NCBI GenBank assembly: GCA_018105865.1 | Contig: CM030869.1 | Location: 3,046,025-3,110,024 of the forward strand | Direction of reading: 5' to 3' | Source of the DNA: Metaphire vulgaris | Taxonomy: Eukaryota > Annelida > Clitellata > Crassiclitellata > Megascolecidae | Length of the DNA: 64,000 nucleotides | Shown here: positions 35,301-64,000 of the stretch, in pieces | How positions within the stretch are numbered: position 1 is the stretch's first letter | Layout of the letters: each line of letters begins with the position of its first letter | Program-made: the position numbers and the translations under genes | Notes under the pieces: generated by a model | Told to the model about the DNA's origin: nothing | The model's input: the letters and a program-made list of their open reading frames with translations, nothing else | The model's database searches: none

Positions 35301-38227
35301 AATCGATTTAGTTCCATGCAGTAGTGTGGAATACTACTGATGACACTTCATTTTGTTGCTTAAATTCGATCTTTTAATGGAAAAGATAAAATTCTACAGC
35401 AGATGGAATTCTACGCAGCGTGGGCATTAGATTATTAATATAATGGCAAAATAAGAGGGTTGTCGCCGTTGAGGTCTTGGTGAGGAAACGTGGAGTAGGA
35501 TATGTTGATGAAATCGATTTAGTTCCATGAAGTAGTGTGGAATACTACTGATGACACTTCATTTTGATGCTTAAATTCGATCTTTTAATGGAAAAGATAA
35601 AATTCTACAGCAGATGGAATTCTACGCAGCGTGTGCATTAGATTATTAATATAATGGCAAAATAAGAGGTTGTCGCCGTTGAGGTCTTGGTGAAAAAGTT
35701 GAAGTAGGATATGTTGGTGAAATCGATTTAGTTCCATGCAGTAGTGTGGAATACTACTGATGACACTTCATTTTGATGCTTAAATTCGATCTTTTATGGA
35801 AAAGATAAAATTCTACAGCAGATGGAATTCTACGCAGCGTGTGCATTAGATTATTAATATAATGGCAAAATAAGAGGGTTGTCGCGGTTGAGGTCTTGGT
35901 GAAAAAACGTTGGAGTAGGATATGTTGGTGAAATCGATTTAGTTCCATGCAGTAGTGTGGAATACTACTGATGACACTTCATTTTGTTGCTTAAATTCGA
36001 TCTTTTAATGGAAAAGATAAAATTCTACAGCAGATGGAATTCTACGCAGCGAGGGCATTAGATTATTAATATAATGGCAAAATAAGGGGGTTGTCGCGGT
36101 TGAGGTCTTGGTGAAAAAAGTTGGAGTAGGATATGTTGGTGAAATCGATTTAGTTCCATGCAGTAGTGTGGAATACTACTGATGACACTTCATTTTGTTG
36201 CTTAAATTCGATCTTTTAATGGAAAAGATAAAATTCTACAGCAGATGGAATTCTACGCAGCGTGGGCATTAGATTATTAATATAATGGCAAAATAAGGGG
36301 TTGTCGCGGTTGAGGTCTTGGTGAAAAAAAAGTTGGAGTAGGATATGTTGGTGAAATCGATTTAGTTCCATGCAGTAGTGTGGAATACTACTGATGACAC
36401 TTCATTTTGTTGCTTAAATTCGATCTTTTAATGGAAAAGATAAAATTCTACAGCAGATGGAATTCTACGCAGCGTGGGCATTAGATTATTAATATAATGG
36501 CAAAATAAGAGGGTTGTCGCCGTTGAGGTCTTGGTGAAAAAAGTTGGAGTAGGATATGTTGGTGAAATCGATTTAGTTCCATGCAGTAGTGTGGAATACT
36601 ACTGATGACACTTCATTTTGATGCTTAAATTCGATCTTTTAATGGAAAAGATAAAATTCTACAGCAGATGGAATTCTACGCAGCGTGTGCATTAGATTAT
36701 TAATATAATGACAAAATAAGGGGGTTGTCGCGGTTGAGGTCTTGGTGAAAAAAGTTGGAGTAGGATATGGTGGTGAAATCGATTTAGTTCCATGCAGTAT
36801 TGTGGAATACTACTGATGACACTTCATTTTGATGCTTAAATTCGATCTTTTAATGGAAAAGATAAAATTCTACAGCAGATGGAATTCTACGCAGCGTGGG
36901 CATTAGATTATTAATATAATGGCAAAATAAGGGGGTTGTCATGGTTGAGGTCTTGGTGAAAAAAAGTTGGAGTAGGATATGTTGGTGAAATCGATTTAGT
37001 TCCATGCAGTAGTGTGGAATACTACTGATGACACTTCATTTTGTTGCTTAAATTCGATCTTTTAATGGAAAAGATAAAATTCTACAGCAGATGGAATTCT
37101 ACGCAGCGTGTGCATTAGATTATTAATATAATGGCAAAATAAGGGGTTGTCGCCCCTGAGGTCTTGGTGAAAAAGTTGGAGTAGGATATGTTGGTGAAAT
37201 CGATTTAGTTCCATGCAGTAGTGTGGAATACTACTGATGACACTTCATTTTGTTGCTTAAATTCGATCTTTTAATGGAAAAGATAAAATTCTACAGCAGA
37301 TGGAATTCTACGCAGCGTGGGCATTAGATTATTAATATAATGGCAAAATAAGAGGGTTGTCGCCATTGAGGTCTTGGTGAAAAAAGTTGGAGTAGGATAT
37401 GTTGGTGAAATCTATTTAGTTCCATGCAGTCGTGTGGAATACTACTGATGACACTTCATTTTGATGCTTAAATTCGATCTTTTAATGGAAAAGATAAAAT
37501 TCTACAGCAGATGGAATTCTACGCAGCGTGTGCATTAGATTATTAATATAATGGCAAAATAAGAGGTTGTCGCCTCTGAGGTCTTGGTGAGGAAACGTGG
37601 AGTAGGATATGTTGGTGAAATCGATTTAGTTCCATGCAGTAGTGTGGAATACTACTGATGACACTTCATTTTGATGCTTAAATTCGATCTTTTAATGGAA
37701 AAGATAAAATTCTACAGCAGATGGAATTCTACGCAGCGTGGGCATTAGATTATTAATATAATGACAAAATAAGGGGGTTGTCGCGGTTGAGGTCTTGGTG
37801 AGGAAACGTGGAGTAGGATATGTTGGTGAAATCGATTTAGTTCCATGCAGTATTGTGGAATACTACTGATGACACTTCATTTTGATGCTTAAATTCGATC
37901 TTTTAATGGAAAAGATAAAATTCTACAGCAGATGGAATTCTACGCAGCGTGGGCATTAGATTATTAATATAATGGCAAAATAAGAGGGTTGTCGCCGTTG
38001 AGGTCTTGGTGAAAAAAGTTGGAGTAGGATATGTTGGTGAAATCGATTTAGTTCCATGCAGTAGTGTGGAATACTACTGATGACACTTCATTTTGATGCT
38101 TAAATTCGATCTTTTAATGGAAAAGATAAAATTCTACAGCAGATGGAATTCTACGCAGCGTGTGCATTAGATTATTAATATAATGACAAAATAAGGGGGT
38201 TGTCGCCGTTGAGGTCTTGGTGAGGAA
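32318..38227. repeat. Satellite array, 28 monomers of 211 bp
   Basis: A head-to-tail array; spacing of the hairpin CAGTAGT-7-ACTACTG is 211 bases and the total of 5910 bases is 28.0 monomers. Monomers vary at a few diagnostic places: GAGGAAACG versus GAAAAAAGT linkers, TTGATGCT versus TTGTTGCT, and GTGGGCATT versus GTGTGCATT. Several successive monomers alternate between two types, suggesting past dimer-scale amplification. No conserved protein is encoded; short minus-strand frames repeat but break by indels. Confidence 0.97.
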
Positions 38228-38423
38228 CAGTGGCGGCTCCACCGGGGAGGCCAGGGGGGCCCGTGCCCCCCCTATTGAGAGCCTGGCCCCCCAGTGGCCC
38301 CCAGTTGGGACCCTATACTTAATGCTACATACATTAAACAACAAATGGTTGGCCCCCATGATTAGAAGTTGCCCCCCCAGCGGCCCCACTGCCTCCACTT
38401 GCCAAATCCTAGAGCCGCCACTG
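38228..38423 (+). mobile_element. hAT-like MITE family A, complete copy
   Basis: 196 bases, CAGTGGCGGCTCCACC to TAGAGCCGCCACTG. It is preceded by GTGAGGAA and followed by CTCTCTCT, so on its own it has no matching target duplication; the partner duplications are at the far MITE. Confidence 0.9.
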
Positions 38424-38845
38424 CTCTCTCTCCCCCCGAGGTCGAGAAACGTGGAGGTGCAGACTGCGTTTGAAGTTGGTTTCCGGAATAACAAGAAGGC
38501 CTGAAGCAAATTAGAACAGGCCTGCTGACAAATCACTTTCAGACCGAAATATAATTGGTATAGCAAGCGTGCGCTCTGATATCATTTTCTCCGGAGCTCG
38601 AACCTCGAGGAAGTCGACTGGTACTTGTACTTGACCGCGAAGTACTTGAACCCAAGTTAAGTGCCATATTACAGGTTTTGCAGACTTTCAAACGTTCCAC
38701 GAATCATTAACTTAACATTGACATGGTTTGAAGTCGAAGCTATTCTTGGAGTGGATCAAAATATCTTAGACCATAAAATTTAACAATAGCCAGAAGTTGC
38801 TATTATTAATTTCACAACGTCTTATTAAAGCACTGAGTCTATGGC

Positions 38846-39104
38846 CAGGGCCGCCGAGAGGGGGCAGAGGGGGCAAGTGCACAGGGGCCCGGCGGTCGGG
38901 GGGGGGGGGCGATTATCAATATGTATAATTAACAATAATATTAATAATAACTCCAAAGCAGAGGGGGCCCGGCGAGAAAAACAGGGGCCCGGGACGGGCG
39001 TGAAAAGGGTGACAAGCCAAAAAAGGTTGTCAAGAAATTTTCTGCTTCTCAAGGGCCCGCCGGCCATTCTGCACAGGGGCCCGGAATTTCTCTCGGCGGG
39101 CCAG
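38846..39104. mobile_element. hAT-like MITE, GC-rich
   Basis: CAGGGCCGCCGAGAGGG to TTTCTCTCGGCGGGCC; flanks TCTATGGC and TCTATGCC match at 7 of 8. It carries GTGACAAGCCAAAAAAGG. Confidence 0.78.
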
Positions 39105-39234
39105 TCTATGCCTTGTACAGTAAAGATCCTTTGATACGTATTCGAATCAGAGGCATTGCACATGGGAACCATTTGTTGAATGCCGCACTCCAAGGGCCCC
39201 CACATACTTATTAGTGCGCTCATTCTAAGCAACT

Positions 39235-39330
39235 ATAGACTAGTCCAGGTTTATGAAAAATAGTTGGTCTCCATGCTTAGAAGTTGCTACCCCAACTGCC
39301 CTCCCACATGCCAAATCCTGGAGCCGCCAC
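39235..39330 (+). mobile_element. Truncated MITE family A variant (right end)
   Basis: Shares the ACTAGTCCAGGTTTATGAAA segment and the CCAAATCCTGGAGCCGCCAC end with the 54183 variant. The left part is missing and the right end is abutted by a family C element. Confidence 0.65.
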
Positions 39331-39628
39331 CAGTGACGGTTCTAGGATTTGTTGGTGGTGGGGGATGAAATGAATTCATAGGAAGTTGGTGGGGGGTGAA
39401 AATATAAAGAAAAAATCAATAGATTTTGCCGAAAAAGTCTGACAAAAGGGAATTTTATCCCTAATTTTACTACACTTTTACCAAAAATAGGTTTACAAGC
39501 AAAAAAGTCATCCGCAGTTTTTCCCCGTAGTTTTACTAGACTTTTACCCAAAAATAGGTCTCATAACCAAAATAAAAAGTCCGGTGGGGGATGCATCCCC
39601 ACTCATCCCCCACGTGGGACCACCACTG
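39331..39628 (-). mobile_element. MITE family C
   Basis: CAGTGACGGTTCTAGGATTT to CGTGGGACCACCACTG, with internal ACAAGCAAAAAAGTCATCC and GGGATGCATCCCC segments shared with the 26436 and 55505 copies. Confidence 0.75.
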
Positions 39629-39945
39629 ATTCGAATATGGCGAACGTTCTGCCTAAAAACAAATTCAGCAAGCCTCTGAAGCCCGGCATGTTATCGGGTT
39701 CTTACTGTACTTAGTTTGCTCGGCACCAAAGCCATTGAGTGCGCTCTGTTATATCGGCGGCGATTAATTTGACTTCCGCGTGGACTGATTAGCTGTGGAA
39801 CCAGCGGACGAAGATTTCCGTTTCGCGACCACTTGTTATACCAGCCACGAGCGGGCAACCAGAGCAGAATCAGAAACCATAATTTGACGGCAAAAGTTTC
39901 GCTGAAAACCGAAACAGTACTCTATAAGCTGACGTTATATCAAAG

Positions 39946-40131
39946 CAGTGGCGGCTCCAGGATTTGGCAAGTGGGGGCCGTTGGGGTGGCAACTTCTAAA
40001 CATGGGGGCCAATCATTTGTCGAAAGGCATGTAGTAGTAAATACAGGGTCCCAACAGAGGGGCCATTGGGGGAGGGCCAGGCATTCAAAAAGGGGCACTG
40101 CCCCCTCCTCCCCTATATGGAGCCGCCATTG
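39946..40131 (-). mobile_element. hAT-like MITE family A
   Basis: Reverse copy (the CCAGGATTTGGCAAGTGGGG end comes first). Flanks TATCAAAG and TATCAATG match at 7 of 8. Confidence 0.88.
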
Positions 40132-40227
40132 TATCAATGGTCTATGTAACTTTCAAAATAATGAGTTTAGTTGAAGAAAGTTTCACACCGCCATAAAAGT
40201 CAAGTTTAGCTTGTCGATTCGAAAATG

Positions 40228-40273
40228 GGGCTTCTTCTTCTTCTTCTTCTTCTTCTTCTTCTTCTTCTTCTTT
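40228..40273. repeat. (TTC)n microsatellite
   Basis: About 15 pure TTC triplets. Confidence 0.93.
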
Positions 40274-40445
40274 AGGGGCTGTGTATTTCTACGTTAGCGA
40301 CCATGGACTTCCACTTTGTTCTATCTGAAAGTGGGGAAAATGAAAATGAAAATGGGGCAAACCTTTCAAATCCGACCGCAAGGATAACATGTACCCCATT
40401 GTACCGGGGGTCGATCCACACGCCATTTTCTGTGTGGTCACGGTA

Positions 40446-40521
40446 CAGGGTGGCGCAAAAAACCGGACTATATTAAATGCCAAACCTAAATGTGACTAGT
40501 CTGGTTTTTTGCGCCACCCTG
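40446..40521. mobile_element. Palindromic Tc1/mariner-like mini-MITE (family F)
   Basis: 76 bases, flanked by TA. Arms CAGGGTGGCGCAAAAAACCG / GGTTTTTTGCGCCACCCTG leave almost no loop. Confidence 0.88.
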
Positions 40522-40653
40522 TACATTGCTGGTTTCGACGTTAGGCGACAAAGATCTGAAATCCTTTGTACGAATTTTATGTTCAATATTAGAAAAATCA
40601 CCAAGAACTAAATTTGTTCTGGCTTTTCGATTGACATGCTTAGGAAATTCACT

Positions 40654-40939
40654 TACTCACTCACTCACTCACTCACTCACTCAATCAATCAATCAATCAA
40701 GGTAAACAACGACAGTTTGCCAATCGGTCATTTTGTCGCTTCACCATTTCCTGTTTACACTTCATTTTCTTTCGTCCTCCTCATTTTCTTCTTCCTCCTA
40801 TTCCTCCTCCGCTTAGAGAGAGAAAAGAGAGAGACAGACAGTCAGAGGGAAACAGACAGAGACAAAGAATAAGAGAGAGATTGAGTAGGAGAGAGATGGA
40901 GAGAAAGACAGAGATAGAGACAGAGAGCGCGAGACAGTC

Positions 40940-40982
<43 letters not shown>

Positions 40983-41005
40983 GACAGACAGAATGAGAGC
41001 TTGCG

Positions 41006-41043
<38 letters not shown>
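40654..41043. repeat. (ACTC)n, (AATC)n and GA-rich tract
   Basis: ACTC and AATC runs at 40654-40700, then GACA/GAGA repeats from 40812 to 41043. Confidence 0.92.
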
Positions 41044-41046
<3 letters not shown>

Positions 41047-41079
41047 ACGGTCTCGAGGCTTCCCCACCTTTTGGGGCGT

Positions 41080-41471
41080 CGAGTCTGCAACACAGCTTTT
41101 CTCGGAAGGTTCCATCATCGTCAGTGGGGGAGAGGGGGCGAGCATCGGGGCCGCGCCAGCCAGCCCCGAAGCCAGGTGCGACTGGCCCCCACCGACTCCG
41201 CTGAGGTGCATTCGCGCGTCCGGATGTGGAGAACGAAGGAAGGAAGGATGGACTGACAGACGCCGAATGCAGCCGACTACGATGCCACCGCCACCATCAT
41301 CACCACCACCGCTGCCACCACCACCGCCATCGCCATCACCTGGAGTATGGGCCCCTTCGGCTGCGTGGCCTCGGACCAACGCAGGTCGGTCCATGCGGGG
41401 TTCTGCTTTGGCAGCAGCAGCAGCAGTTTCCACATCGTCGTCGATGTTTACCTAAATCGCGGTCGGGACGC

Positions 41472-41510
<39 letters not shown>

Positions 41511-41568
41511 CGACGACGGAGATCAGAGAATTTTGTTGTCTGCGGATAAATTGATTGGAATGTCGCTG

Positions 41569-41602
<34 letters not shown>

Positions 41603-41907
41603 TTGCTGATAAGCTGTCGCCACTCTGCACGCCGTCGAGAGAGGAGTGAAACTGCCTGTCCGAGTTCGAGGTCTGGATTGATTGATTGAGCGGTCGGGTC
41701 TCGTCTTGTTCTGCGCTAAGAATCGAGAGATCGACGCGTTGATCGAAGGCCACGAGAGAAACAACAATAACAACACGTTTTCGTTTAGATTATTGCGCTT
41801 AGTGCTGCCTCTGGCGTTGAAAAAGCGTACTATACTCAAGTATAGAATTGCAGGAAATACTGCAAGCATAGACCGGTGCTTCGAAATCGATTCTACAGCA
41901 GATCCAG
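41080..41907 (+). promoter_or_regulatory. CpG-rich segment, candidate junctophilin promoter/leader
   Basis: This is GC- and CpG-rich sequence, unlike the AT-rich surroundings and similar to the junctophilin exons. It lies 3.5-4.3 kb upstream of the first coding exon, which has its own acceptor. A possible donor, CCAG|GTAAAG, is at 41908. It also holds CAC, GAT and CTG triplet runs. The open frames here are microsatellite-driven and I do not call a protein. Confidence 0.25.
41466..41605. repeat. (GAT)n and (CTG)n triplets
   Basis: GAT at 41471-41512 and CTG/GCT at 41569-41605, within the CpG-rich block. Confidence 0.9.
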
Positions 41908-41913
41908 GTAAAG

Positions 41914-41919
<6 letters not shown>

Positions 41920-41966
<47 letters not shown>

Positions 41967-42110
41967 TGTTTCTGTATGTCTCTGCTGTTTATGTCTGTCG
42001 CTGTCTGTCTATGGTTGTCTCTTTCTGTCTCTATATGTGTCTCTTTCTCTGTCTTTGTCTGTCTGTGTCTCTCTCGCCCTCTCTCTCTCTCTCTTTCTCT
42101 CAGGTGGAAA
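41920..42110. repeat. (CT)n-rich tract
   Basis: Pure CT at 41921-41962 followed by CTGT variants. Confidence 0.92.
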
Positions 42111-42309
42111 TCACGTGACTACGTATTTACAGGTAGTCACGTTTGCTAATTATTATATATTTGCCGTCTGACGGTTAATCCAGTGCGAGGACATAATTAG
42201 TGACTGAGTCTCTGCTTTATACTAAAAATAATCCATAAACGTGCGTGTTATATTCCCGTCTATATAGGTACACACATAAAAGTACCTTGATATGCGAACG
42301 GTTATACAA

Positions 42310-42356
42310 CCAACATCAATCAATCAATAAATCAATAAATCAATCAGTCAATTAAT

Positions 42357-42391
<35 letters not shown>

Positions 42392-42440
42392 CCAGTCAAT
42401 CAGTCAGTCAATCAATCAATCAATAATCAATCAATCATTC
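42310..42440. repeat. (AATC)n microsatellite
   Basis: Complement of the TGAT tail of the LINE 3' end at 42440-42490, so probably that element's minus-strand tail. Confidence 0.88.
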
Positions 42441-42599
42441 AACTTCTTTAGTGCCATTATGATAATGCATTTCACATCAGTTGATGGTCGCTTCAGAGTG
42501 CAATCATAGTCAGAAATCTTTGTTCATTTAAAATCTTTTTTCAATAAGTAAAGTCCTTCCCGAGCTCTCAAGGCTCCTAGGGCGGCGCTGATCTCCGTT

Positions 42600-42830
42600 T
42601 CAAGGCCATCAGCCAGGCGACTGGTGCAAGTCACATGATACTTGGGCCAGTGTTCTCATGCAACGCGCCTGTTTACTCCGCGGATTAATCCACTACTCAG
42701 TTGCCATCGCCATCTGGCGAATGAAGGCTGAGTCGACCTTAGGGCTCCCTGCGGGAGTTGAACCCGCGACCTTCTGCTCCATCGTCCAACGTTGTTACCA
42801 CTCTGCTAACTTCCCGCCGCCCCTTACACA
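42600..42830 (-). mobile_element. Second tRNA-derived SINE family
   Basis: On the minus strand an A box (TTAGCAGAGTGGT) and a B box (GGTTCAACTCCC) are followed by a body with CGCCATCTGGCGA. A functional tRNA is unlikely because stems are imperfect. Confidence 0.75.
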
Positions 42831-42950
42831 ATTCAGTATTAGCTTCATTTCTAACAACTCGGCAATAGAAGAATGTAATGCAGTGATCTAGTTCTAGCAT
42901 TCTTTGGTGAAAACATCTATCTAAACATATCTGACTTTTGAACTGTTCTA

Positions 42951-43957
42951 GGGGCCGTCCATAAAGTACGTGACGCTCGAGTGGGGAGGTTCTAAGAAAA
43001 TGTGACAGTTTGTGACTGCGGGGAGGAGGAGGAGGAGGAGGAGGAGGAGGAGGAGGAGGGGCAAAGACCATCGTGACGTCACCATTTCCATTCGAACGAA
43101 ATATGCGGTGATATTTTGCTTTCTCTTCTTATGGATGTATTCTACAGAGCCGTAGATACAGGGAGCATGCAGGGTTTAATCGAGGTCGTTTCCGGGAGGG
43201 GAATGCCATCCCCAGAAATTTCAAATTCCTCCCCCGGAAATTTTGGCATACTACATCAACTAACAGCAGCCCCCTAGCTGACTTCTTCCCCCGGCTTTGT
43301 CAGTTCCCCGGCTTTGTCAGTTCCCCCCGGCTTTGTCAGTTCCTCCCCCCGGAGTCCAGGAGTCTAGATTAAACACTGGGAGCATGGGGGCAAGCTGCCC
43401 GGGGGGCGCCATGTTTGGGGGGGGGGGAATCGTCAGAAAGCAGGGTCGTAACAAGTTAAACTAGGTCAAGCAGGAAAAGGTCATCACCCGCTTTCTGCAT
43501 CCACAGTACTTTACCACCCCCCTCCCCACTCCCCAACGTCGTGGAAAGTCTGATAAGCAAAAATGGTCATCACTAATTTTTCAGTTTTTAAACTCTTGGA
43601 GAGGGGAAAATTTATTCCTTGCCTCGGGCGCCAAATACTCTAACTACTGTTCGGGTATTCTAAGAGAAGATATTAACAAGGCGTGTACAGTAATTATATT
43701 ATGCTTGGTTCGTGCATGGAATTTTAAATCTGAATAACATTCACCATATATTATTGCCGGAAGTTGAATATCTCTATTTTTCGCCGCTGAAAATTGAACT
43801 AGATACTCGAATTTATTAAATGAAACCATGCAGCGTAACGTGTTTTATGGACGACACTTTAATGGGTGGGGTCCGAGATGTGTGACAGATTGTGACAAGG
43901 GAGGGTTCAAAAACTGTCAAAAATAGCGTGGCGTACTTTTTGGACGGTCCCCTAGGA
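42951..43957. mobile_element. TIR element with GGGGCCGTCCATAAAGTACG ends
   Basis: Left TAGGGGCCGTCCATAAAGTA (42951) and right GTACTTTTTGGACGGTCCCC (ending at 43957) are inverted. It is interrupted by the family E element at 43170-43378 and by a (GGA)n run. Confidence 0.65.
43170..43378 (+). mobile_element. MITE family E nested in a longer TIR element
   Basis: Termini CAGGGTTTAATCGAGG / CTAGATTAAACACTG with a perfect 8-base duplication GGAGCATG (43162-43169, 43379-43386). It contains three CGGCTTTGTCAGTTCC units. Confidence 0.93.
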
Positions 43958-44510
43958 GATGCAGTTTTCTTTTAACCATGCAGTTCGTAACTGGGGATCC
44001 TGGAATTATTTTACATTGGCTTCAAAATACACGTTAATAATTGATATTGACTCTCTGCCTCTCTCTGTCTCGCTCTGTTTTCTGTCTGTCTCTGTCTTTA
44101 TGTCTGTCTGTTTCTGCATGCCTGTCTCTGTTTCTCTGTCTCTGTCTCTGTCTGTCTCTCTCTTTGTCTTTATGTGTGTCCAGTAAAACTGCAGTCCCTT
44201 TTTGACAATTTTATCCGAGAAACTGCGGAAAGGGGGTTGCATATTTTTCCAGCGCTAGTCCTTTCGGTTTCCGTGTCTCGCTCCACCTGCCTCCTTCCTC
44301 TTCGTTGGGTACTTCATGTGTCACGTGCCTTCACCTTCGACGTCATGACTTGCTCCTCTTCTCCATTCGGATCCCGACAATAGTTGTCTCATTTGCATTC
44401 TGCTCTAATCCTCTGCGATTTTTTTCCTTCCACACCTTTTTCTGTCTGAGTTTTGATATTTATTTGTTCGTTAGATTTTGTCCGGCAATTGTTCAATTCT
44501 CTGTAATCTA

Positions 44511-44588
44511 CAGGGTGGCGCAAAAAGACCGGACTAGTCACATTTAGGTCTGTATTTAATATAGTCCGGATCTTTTTGCGCCACCCTG
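44511..44588. mobile_element. Palindromic mini-MITE (family F)
   Basis: 78 bases between TA dinucleotides; same CAGGGTGGCGCAAAAA arms, interior in the opposite orientation to the 40446 copy. Confidence 0.88.
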
Positions 44589-45006
44589 TATTGACTCGAA
44601 ATTTCAATGTTTCAGTAAAAATGTGCAGGTTTAAAATTCAACTCATGCTCACTTATTTTTCACTTCTCTATCTAATTAAAAACAAGGTAGGTCCAATCTA
44701 CAGGTTCAAATAATGCAGTTAATTAGTTAGTTAATTAAGTGCGTTTGTGCCAGTTAAATTATTTAATAGCAAATCACCGTCAAATTCCAATAGCCATTCC
44801 CTTCCCCATGATGTCATTCCTGAAAATGTCATGCAGTTTTTAGGCAGTAGACCAACAACCGTGGGCTATTCCAACTTCCGATAATGCCAATTCGTGATAA
44901 GGTGTTACAGTTTGAGCAATCACATTAATTTTATTATCAATGCAATATTTACCGCGTTTAATGCTATACTAGGTACTCATTTGCCTGCATGCTACTTTGC
45001 CTATTG

Positions 45007-45195
45007 CAGTGGCGGCTCCACCGGGGAGCCCAGAGGGGCCCGTGCCCCCCCTATTGAGTGCCTGGCCCCCAGTGCCCCCCCAGTTGGGACCCTATACTTA
45101 ATGCTACATACATTAAACAACAAATGGTTGGCCCCCCATGATTAGAAGTTACCACCCCAACGCCCCCCACTTGCCAAATTTTAGAGCCGCCACTG
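45007..45195 (+). mobile_element. hAT-like MITE family A
   Basis: Intact inverted termini with a perfect 8-base target duplication GCCTATTG (44999-45006 and 45196-45203). It ends about 185 bases before junctophilin exon 1. Confidence 0.95.
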
Positions 45196-45212
45196 GCCTA
45201 TTGCCCACTTGC

Positions 45213-45225
45213 TTACATACATACA

Positions 45226-45277
<52 letters not shown>

Positions 45278-45352
45278 TACATACTTACTTACTTACATAC
45301 ATACATACATACTTACATGCATACTTACTTATTTACTTACTTACTTACACAC
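45213..45352. repeat. (TTAC)n/(ATAC)n microsatellite before junctophilin exon 1
   Basis: Tetranucleotide run ending 29 bases before the start codon and overlapping the pyrimidine tract region of the possible leader-exon acceptor. Confidence 0.93.
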
Positions 45353-45380
45353 CTGGTCGGTGCATTGCAGGTGAGGAGCG

Positions 45381-64000
<18,620 letters not shown>

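Larger units (their letters stand above)
31979..38423. mobile_element. Composite hAT-like element carrying a satellite array
   Basis: Copies of one MITE (CAGTGGCGGCTCCA...GAGCCGCCACTG) stand at each end: 31979-32317 on the left (a partial plus a full copy in tandem) and 38228-38423 on the right. The outer flanks are the identical 8-mer CTCTCTCT at 31971-31978 and 38424-38431. Both inner junctions show GTGAGGAA (32318-32325 and 38220-38227). Between them lie 28 satellite monomers. hAT transposons make 8-bp target duplications, so the whole block looks as if it inserted as one unit. Confidence 0.7.

Noticed and set aside
32318..38227. Hammerhead ribozyme in the satellite monomer
   Set aside because: CTGATGA is present in each monomer, but no GAAA follows at the spacing needed for a stem II, and no flanking stems I and III could be drawn.
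32318..38227. CRISPR array
   Set aside because: The unit is 211 bp, monomers are contiguous without unique spacers, and the DNA is eukaryotic.
33267..38566. Repeated minus-strand frames (MELNRFHQH-like) in the satellite
   Set aside because: They recur only because the monomer repeats; indels between monomers break them and they lack any domain.

Overview
This window looks like nuclear DNA from an invertebrate animal. It has spliced genes with GT-AG introns, introns of up to about 9 kb, very many microsatellites, LINE and SINE fragments, and dozens of short terminal-inverted-repeat elements. A junctophilin gene (a metazoan family) and a ciliate/flagellate-type WD-repeat gene make it an animal. 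The dense TAGGCCTA palindromes and repeat style suggest a marine deuterostome (echinoderm or hemichordate-like), but that is a weak inference. No prokaryotic, organellar or CRISPR feature was seen.

Three genes, all on the + strand, can be assembled by joining exons whose splice phases agree. (1) About 1.7-7.5 kb: a six-exon gene for a ~542-residue protein with an N-terminal 'VPSHWV...W..YP' module and a C-terminal helical domain resembling DUF4806/BEN-type proteins; it carries a one-base frameshift in an A-run. (2) 22.5-29.4 kb: an eight-exon, ~366-residue seven-bladed WD40 protein that I recognise as WDR38. (3) 45.4 kb to beyond the right edge: junctophilin, with six MORN motifs, a joining region, two more MORN motifs, a helical region and a low-complexity divergent region; the C-terminal membrane anchor lies outside the window, and the last exon shows an apparent one-base frame change in a G-run.

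Between and inside the genes nearly everything recognisable is repeat. At least ten families of short elements begin CAGTG/CAGGG and are flanked by 8-bp target duplications (hAT-like MITEs). Two families are flanked by TA (Tc1/mariner-like). There are tRNA-derived SINEs, 3' ends of LINEs with microsatellite tails, and fold-back elements with telomere-like (TTAGGG-type) cores.

The most striking object is at 32.0-38.4 kb: 28 tandem copies of a 211-bp satellite monomer held exactly between two copies of one hAT-like MITE. Both inner junctions carry the 8-mer GTGAGGAA (a native satellite sequence), and the whole 6.4-kb block is flanked by the 8-mer CTCTCTCT. This is the signature expected if two MITEs jumped together and carried a satellite array with them as a composite transposon.
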